From: Alteromonadaceae bacterium
GTDB lineage: Bacteria; Pseudomonadota; Gammaproteobacteria; Pseudomonadales; Oleiphilaceae
Direction: 5' to 3'
Length of the DNA stretch: 27,273 bases
NCBI GenBank assembly: GCA_013393545.1
Contig: JABXHG010000397.1
Location: 1 to 27,273, forward strand
Below the pieces are notes generated by a model. It was not told the origin of the DNA. It saw only the letters and a program-made list of their open reading frames with translations, and did not search any database. A program made the position numbers and the translations under genes. Below, in pieces: positions 24,068 to 27,273 of the stretch; position 1 is the first letter of the stretch, and every line of letters starts with the position of its first letter.

Positions 24068-25246
24068 ATGCTGAACGGACCTTTTTCCCCGTGGCCTTCT
24101 TTTTCTGATGAAGAGGCCAATGCAGTACGCGATGTTCTTCTCTCCAATAAGGTGAATTACTGGACAGGCCAGGAGTGCCGGGAGTTTGAGCGGGAGTTTG
24201 CGGCGTTTGCGGATTCTGAATACGCCATTGCTTTGGCTAACGGTACGGTGGCGCTGGATTTGGCGTTGAAGGCGCTGGATATTGGCGAGGGTGATGAGGT
24301 GGTGGTGACGCCACGGACTTTCCTGGCTTCTGCGTCTAGCATTGTGACGGCTGGCGCTGTGCCGGTGTTTGCGGATGTGTGCCCGGATTCCCAAAACATT
24401 ACGCCGGAATCTGTGCGTAAGGTGATTACCCCGCGGACCCGCGCCATCGTGTGTGTGCATCTCGCCGGTTGGCCCTGTGATATGGATGGGTTCATGGCGC
24501 TTGCCGAGGAGTTCGGGCTGTATGTGATTGAAGACTGCGCCCAGGCTCATGGTTCCCGCTATAAGGGGCGTTCGGTGGGTTCCATTGGCCATGTGGGGTG
24601 TTGGTCGTTTTGCCAGGATAAGATCATGACCACCGGAGGTGAGGGTGGCATGGTGACAACGAACGATAAGGTGTTGTGGTCGAAGATGTGGTCATTCAAA
24701 GATCACGGCAAGAATTGGGAAGCGGTGTACGAGCGTGATCACGCCCCGGGCTTTCGGTGGCTGCATGAGAGCTTTGGAACCAACTGGCGGATGACAGAAA
24801 TGCAGGCGGTTATTGGCCGTATTCAGTTGGCCCGTATGCCGAAATGGAAAGAAGCTCGCCAGAAAAACTCGAAAGCTATCTGGGATACAGCGTCTGAGCT
24901 GCCTGGTTTACGCGTTCCCGCCATTTCTGAGGATTTAGATCACGGGGCCTACAAATGCTATGTGTTTGTGGAGCCTGATCAGCTGAAAGAAGGTTGGGAC
25001 AGGGACCGGATTCAGAATGCACTTATTGAGGCAGGGGTGCCGTGTTTTTCGGGGTCTTGTTCCGAGGTGTATCTGGAAAAAGCCTTTGATAACACCGGGT
25101 GGCGGCCTGAGCAGAGGTTGGCTATGGCCAAGGAACTGGGTGAGACCAGTTTGATGTTTTTGGTGCACCCAACACTAACGGAGGCCGAGATTGAGAAAAC
25201 CTGCACCGTTCTGGTGGATGTTATGCGCCAGGCAACAGCGGGTTAA
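24068..25246 (+). CDS. DegT/DnrJ/EryC1/StrS-family sugar aminotransferase (PglE-like)
   Basis: From ATG 24068 the protein has 392 residues. It is a PLP-dependent enzyme that converts a UDP-4-keto-6-deoxy sugar to the 4-amino sugar with glutamate as donor. Visible motifs are ALANGTVALDLALKALDIGE, DEVVVTPRTFLASASSIV, VIEDCAQAHGS, the PLP lysine K185 in FCQDKIMTTGGEGGMV, and FGTNWRMTEMQAVIGRIQL. The frame is open upstream to 23987, but those codons translate the inverted repeat and I exclude them. It fits the PglD-like acetyltransferase at 21288 as the preceding step. The 4,6-dehydratase that makes its substrate is not in the window. It is separated from its expected partners by ydcF and debris. 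Confidence 0.92.
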   Translation: MLNGPFSPWPSFSDEEANAVRDVLLSNKVNYWTGQECREFEREFAAFADSEYAIALANGTVALDLALKALDIGEGDEVVVTPRTFLASASSIVTAGAVPVFADVCPDSQNITPESVRKVITPRTRAIVCVHLAGWPCDMDGFMALAEEFGLYVIEDCAQAHGSRYKGRSVGSIGHVGCWSFCQDKIMTTGGEGGMVTTNDKVLWSKMWSFKDHGKNWEAVYERDHAPGFRWLHESFGTNWRMTEMQAVIGRIQLARMPKWKEARQKNSKAIWDTASELPGLRVPAISEDLDHGAYKCYVFVEPDQLKEGWDRDRIQNALIEAGVPCFSGSCSEVYLEKAFDNTGWRPEQRLAMAKELGETSLMFLVHPTLTEAEIEKTCTVLVDVMRQATAG

Positions 25247-25278
25247 AAAATACAACAACTCCAGGGATAGGAGGCAGT

Positions 25279-26304
25279 ATGAAAAACATTGTTATCTGTT
25301 CAGATGGCACCTGGCAATCGCCGGAATCGGATTCGGCCACCCATGTATTGCGGCTGGCCCGCAGTATTGCCCCTGAAACCCCCACAGGCCACAAGCAGGT
25401 TGTGTTTTATGACTGGGGTGTAGGCTCGGAAGGTGACAGGCTCTCCGGTGGCATTACCGGTAAGGGGCTGGATAAGAACATTCAGGATTGTTATCGCTTT
25501 TTGGTTCATAACTACGAGCCAGGCGATGCCTTGTACTTGTTTGGTTTTAGCCGTGGCGCTTACACTGTGCGCTCGCTGGCAGGGCTGGTTCGTAACTGTG
25601 GCATTCTCCGGGGAGAGCATGCCGATAAAATTGCTGAGGCCTACGCTCTTTACCGCAACCGCAGGCGAACCTCAGCGCCGGGGCAGGGCAAGGCGGCCGC
25701 ATTTCGGGAGGCCTACGCGGTAGCCGATGTTACCCGCATTCATTTCATTGGTGTGTTTGATACCGTGGGCGCACTGGGTATTCCCGCGCCGTTTTTGGGA
25801 ACATTAGGCACAGACCGCTACCTGTTTCACGATACCGAGCCCAGCAGCATTATTAACCATGCCCGCCATGCGGTGGCGATTGATGAGAAACGCCAGGATT
25901 TTGAACCAACGCTGTGGTCTGCCAAAGCCGGAGTGGATGTGCAGCAGGTGTGGTTTGCCGGCGTGCATACTGATATTGGCGGCGGCTATCCGGACCATTC
26001 GCTGGGGGACCTGGCCGGTGTGTGGATGGCCGATGAAGCCGCCTTGCACGGCCTGGCGCTGGAGCCGTATTTGTTGCAGCGTTTTAATCCCGATTATGCG
26101 GGGCGTATGCATAATGAGTACAAGGGCTTTTACCGGGCCATGGGGCGCAAGCATGTACGTACGGTAGAGCCACTGCTGCATGCAAGCGTTAAGCAGCGCT
26201 GGGAAGATAAAGCCGTAAAGTACAAAAGCCCGGGCTTGGCAGACTTGGTTAAGCGCGTGGGTTGGGAGGGCGTAACGTTAGTTGAGAGGGGGCTACGAGA
26301 GTAA
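25279..26304 (+). CDS. DUF2235 alpha/beta-hydrolase (Tle1-like phospholipase family)
   Basis: The 341-residue protein begins KNIVICSDGTWQSPESDSAT, the standard DUF2235 opening, with the nucleophile elbow LFGFSRGAYTVRSLAGLV (S91), the acid region HFIGVFDTVGALG, and a histidine region VHTDIGGGYPDHSLGDLAGV. A Ser-Asp-His triad can thus be proposed. DUF2235 includes type VI secretion phospholipases of the Tle1 group, but many members, including this short one without extra domains, are stand-alone and of unknown substrate. No signal peptide or membrane helix is seen, so it is probably cytoplasmic. A strong GGAGG site precedes ATG. It lies between the aminotransferase (32 bases) and ugd (67 bases). 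A diverged 5' scrap of the same gene lies at 23826. Confidence 0.87.
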   Translation: MKNIVICSDGTWQSPESDSATHVLRLARSIAPETPTGHKQVVFYDWGVGSEGDRLSGGITGKGLDKNIQDCYRFLVHNYEPGDALYLFGFSRGAYTVRSLAGLVRNCGILRGEHADKIAEAYALYRNRRRTSAPGQGKAAAFREAYAVADVTRIHFIGVFDTVGALGIPAPFLGTLGTDRYLFHDTEPSSIINHARHAVAIDEKRQDFEPTLWSAKAGVDVQQVWFAGVHTDIGGGYPDHSLGDLAGVWMADEAALHGLALEPYLLQRFNPDYAGRMHNEYKGFYRAMGRKHVRTVEPLLHASVKQRWEDKAVKYKSPGLADLVKRVGWEGVTLVERGLRE

Positions 26305-26371
26305 AGCTTTGGGGGCCACTAAATCAGTAGCTCTATCAATAAGCAGGCACACAGAACCAACAGGATAAACC

Positions 26372-27273
26372 ATGAAAATCACCATCGCCGGCACCGGCTA
26401 CGTGGGCCTTTCCAACGCAGTGTTACTGGCCCAGCACAATGAAGTTGTTGCTCTGGATATTGATTCAGAGAAGGTTGAGCTTCTTAACAAGCGCCAGAGC
26501 CCGATTCTGGACCCGGATATCTCTGAGTTCCTGGCCAATAAAAACCTGAACTTTACCGCCACACTGGACAAAGAGCAGGCCTATGTCGGGGCGGAGTATG
26601 TGGTAATAGCCACCCCCACAGATTACGACCCCAAAACCAACTATTTTGATACCAGCACGGTGGAGTCTGTGGTTCAGGATGTGATGGCTATTCAACCCCG
26701 TGCGGTGATGGTTATAAAATGTACCGTGCCTGTGGGGTACACCAGAGAGCTGTGTGAGCGTTTTGAAACCGGCAACATTATTTTCTCGCCGGAGTTTTTG
26801 CGTGAGGGGAAGGCGCTGCACGATAACCTGCATCCGTCGCGGATTATTGTGGGCGAGCGCTCGGAACGGGCTGAGGTGTTTGCCGGGCTGTTGAAGCAGG
26901 GTGCGGTGCGCGAAGATGTTCCTGTGTTGTTCACCGCCCGCACCGAAGCTGAAGCCATCAAACTGTTCTCCAACACCTATCTGGCCATGCGTGTGGCCTA
27001 CTTTAACGAGCTGGACACCTATGCCGCCCGCAACGGCCTGCAAACCGGCCAGAGTATCGACGGTGTGGGCCTGGACCCGCGTATTGGCGCTCACTACAAC
27101 AACCCCTCGTTCGGCTACGGTGGCTACTGTCTGCCCAAAGACACCAAACAGCTGCTGGCCAACTACGAAGACGTCCCCAACAGCCTCATCCGCGCCATTG
27201 TCGATGCCAACCGCACGCGCAAAGACTTCATTTCCGATGACATTCTCGCCCGCAAACCTCAGGTGGTGGGTGT
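26372..27273 (+). CDS. ugd: UDP-glucose 6-dehydrogenase, 3' end outside the window
   Basis: Three hundred codons are present, out of about 390 usual. The enzyme oxidises UDP-glucose to UDP-glucuronate with NAD+. It has the Rossmann start [98 protein letters not shown], and the catalytic cysteine C253 in [20 protein letters not shown]. The form with [10 protein letters not shown] and EFLREG is that of the short gammaproteobacterial Ugd class. An AGGA site precedes ATG. The glucuronate could enter this glycan or serve another pathway. A dead, diverged copy of its C-terminal third lies at 22686-23105. Confidence 0.93.
   Translation, partial: MKITIAGTGYVGLSNAVLLAQHNEVVALDIDSEKVELLNKRQSPILDPDISEFLANKNLNFTATLDKEQAYVGAEYVVIATPTDYDPKTNYFDTSTVESVVQDVMAIQPRAVMVIKCTVPVGYTRELCERFETGNIIFSPEFLREGKALHDNLHPSRIIVGERSERAEVFAGLLKQGAVREDVPVLFTARTEAEAIKLFSNTYLAMRVAYFNELDTYAARNGLQTGQSIDGVGLDPRIGAHYNNPSFGYGGYCLPKDTKQLLANYEDVPNSLIRAIVDANRTRKDFISDDILARKPQVVG

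Noticed and set aside
23884..24147. - strand frame with FATKSTKEHE and FFVDLVAKK
   Set aside because: These residues are the translation of the inverted repeat, a known source of phantom ORFs; no start signal.
1..27273. CRISPR arrays, tRNA or rRNA genes, riboswitches
   Set aside because: No regularly spaced repeats, no cloverleaf-like sequence and no known riboswitch motif was seen on either strand.

Overview
The window reads as a surface-polysaccharide (EPS, capsule or O-antigen) gene cluster of a marine gammaproteobacterium. Protein style, moderate GC in the conserved genes and the mix of WbuB-, PglC-, PglD- and DegT-type genes with ugd suggest something Marinobacter-like; that is recollection of family resemblance, not a search result. 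Every intact gene is on the + strand. The recognisable - strand item is a transposase remnant.

Layout. 1-1450 is a decayed left flank with Wzz/Wzc-like scraps, a frameshifted membrane-protein ORF and one small ORF. 1469-3013 encodes a pentapeptide-repeat protein with two C-terminal membrane helices. 3094-9144 is a glycan block: Wzx-type flippase, alkaline-phosphatase-superfamily protein, polysaccharide pyruvyl transferase, GT2 glycosyltransferase and a GT-A-like glycosyltransferase. 9213-11883 is foreign to the pathway: a 5'-truncated SLC13/TrkA-C transporter, a small toxin-antitoxin-like pair, a 24-codon scrap of a second SLC13 gene and an FRG-domain protein. 12024-16066 returns to glycan genes: GT4, an asparagine-synthase-like amidotransferase, the tail of a lost sugar epimerase, and a TviB-type UDP-HexNAc dehydrogenase. 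16068-16862 is debris (GT4 remnant with an in-frame stop, ISL3-like transposase fragment). 16863-19321 is a strongly AT-rich pair (Wzy-like polymerase, GT4). 19370-21911 is GC-richer and conserved in type (WbuB-like GT4, PglC-like initiating transferase, PglD/NeuD-like acetyltransferase), followed by a YdcF-like membrane protein. 22686-24067 is debris again: ugd with an internal deletion, parD with a broken parE between two 71-bp direct repeats, a 5' scrap of a DUF2235 gene, and a long inverted repeat. 24068-27273 holds a DegT-type sugar aminotransferase, a DUF2235 hydrolase and ugd running off the right edge.

How it fits together. The PglC-like enzyme would load the first sugar phosphate on undecaprenyl phosphate. 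The PglD-like acetyltransferase and DegT aminotransferase fit a diamino-dideoxy sugar such as QuiNAc4NAc; the matching 4,6-dehydratase is not in the window. TviB would supply a HexNAc-uronic acid and the AsnB-like protein could amidate it. GT2, GT4 and GT-A-like enzymes extend the unit, pyruvyl transferase may decorate it, Wzx flips and Wzy polymerises it. An intact Wza/Wzb/Wzc export machine is absent.

The most striking overall property is the number of gene remnants (about a dozen). Several are frame-preserving internal deletions or short scraps of genes that also exist as a better copy nearby. This suggests repeated cassette exchange and deletion in the locus.
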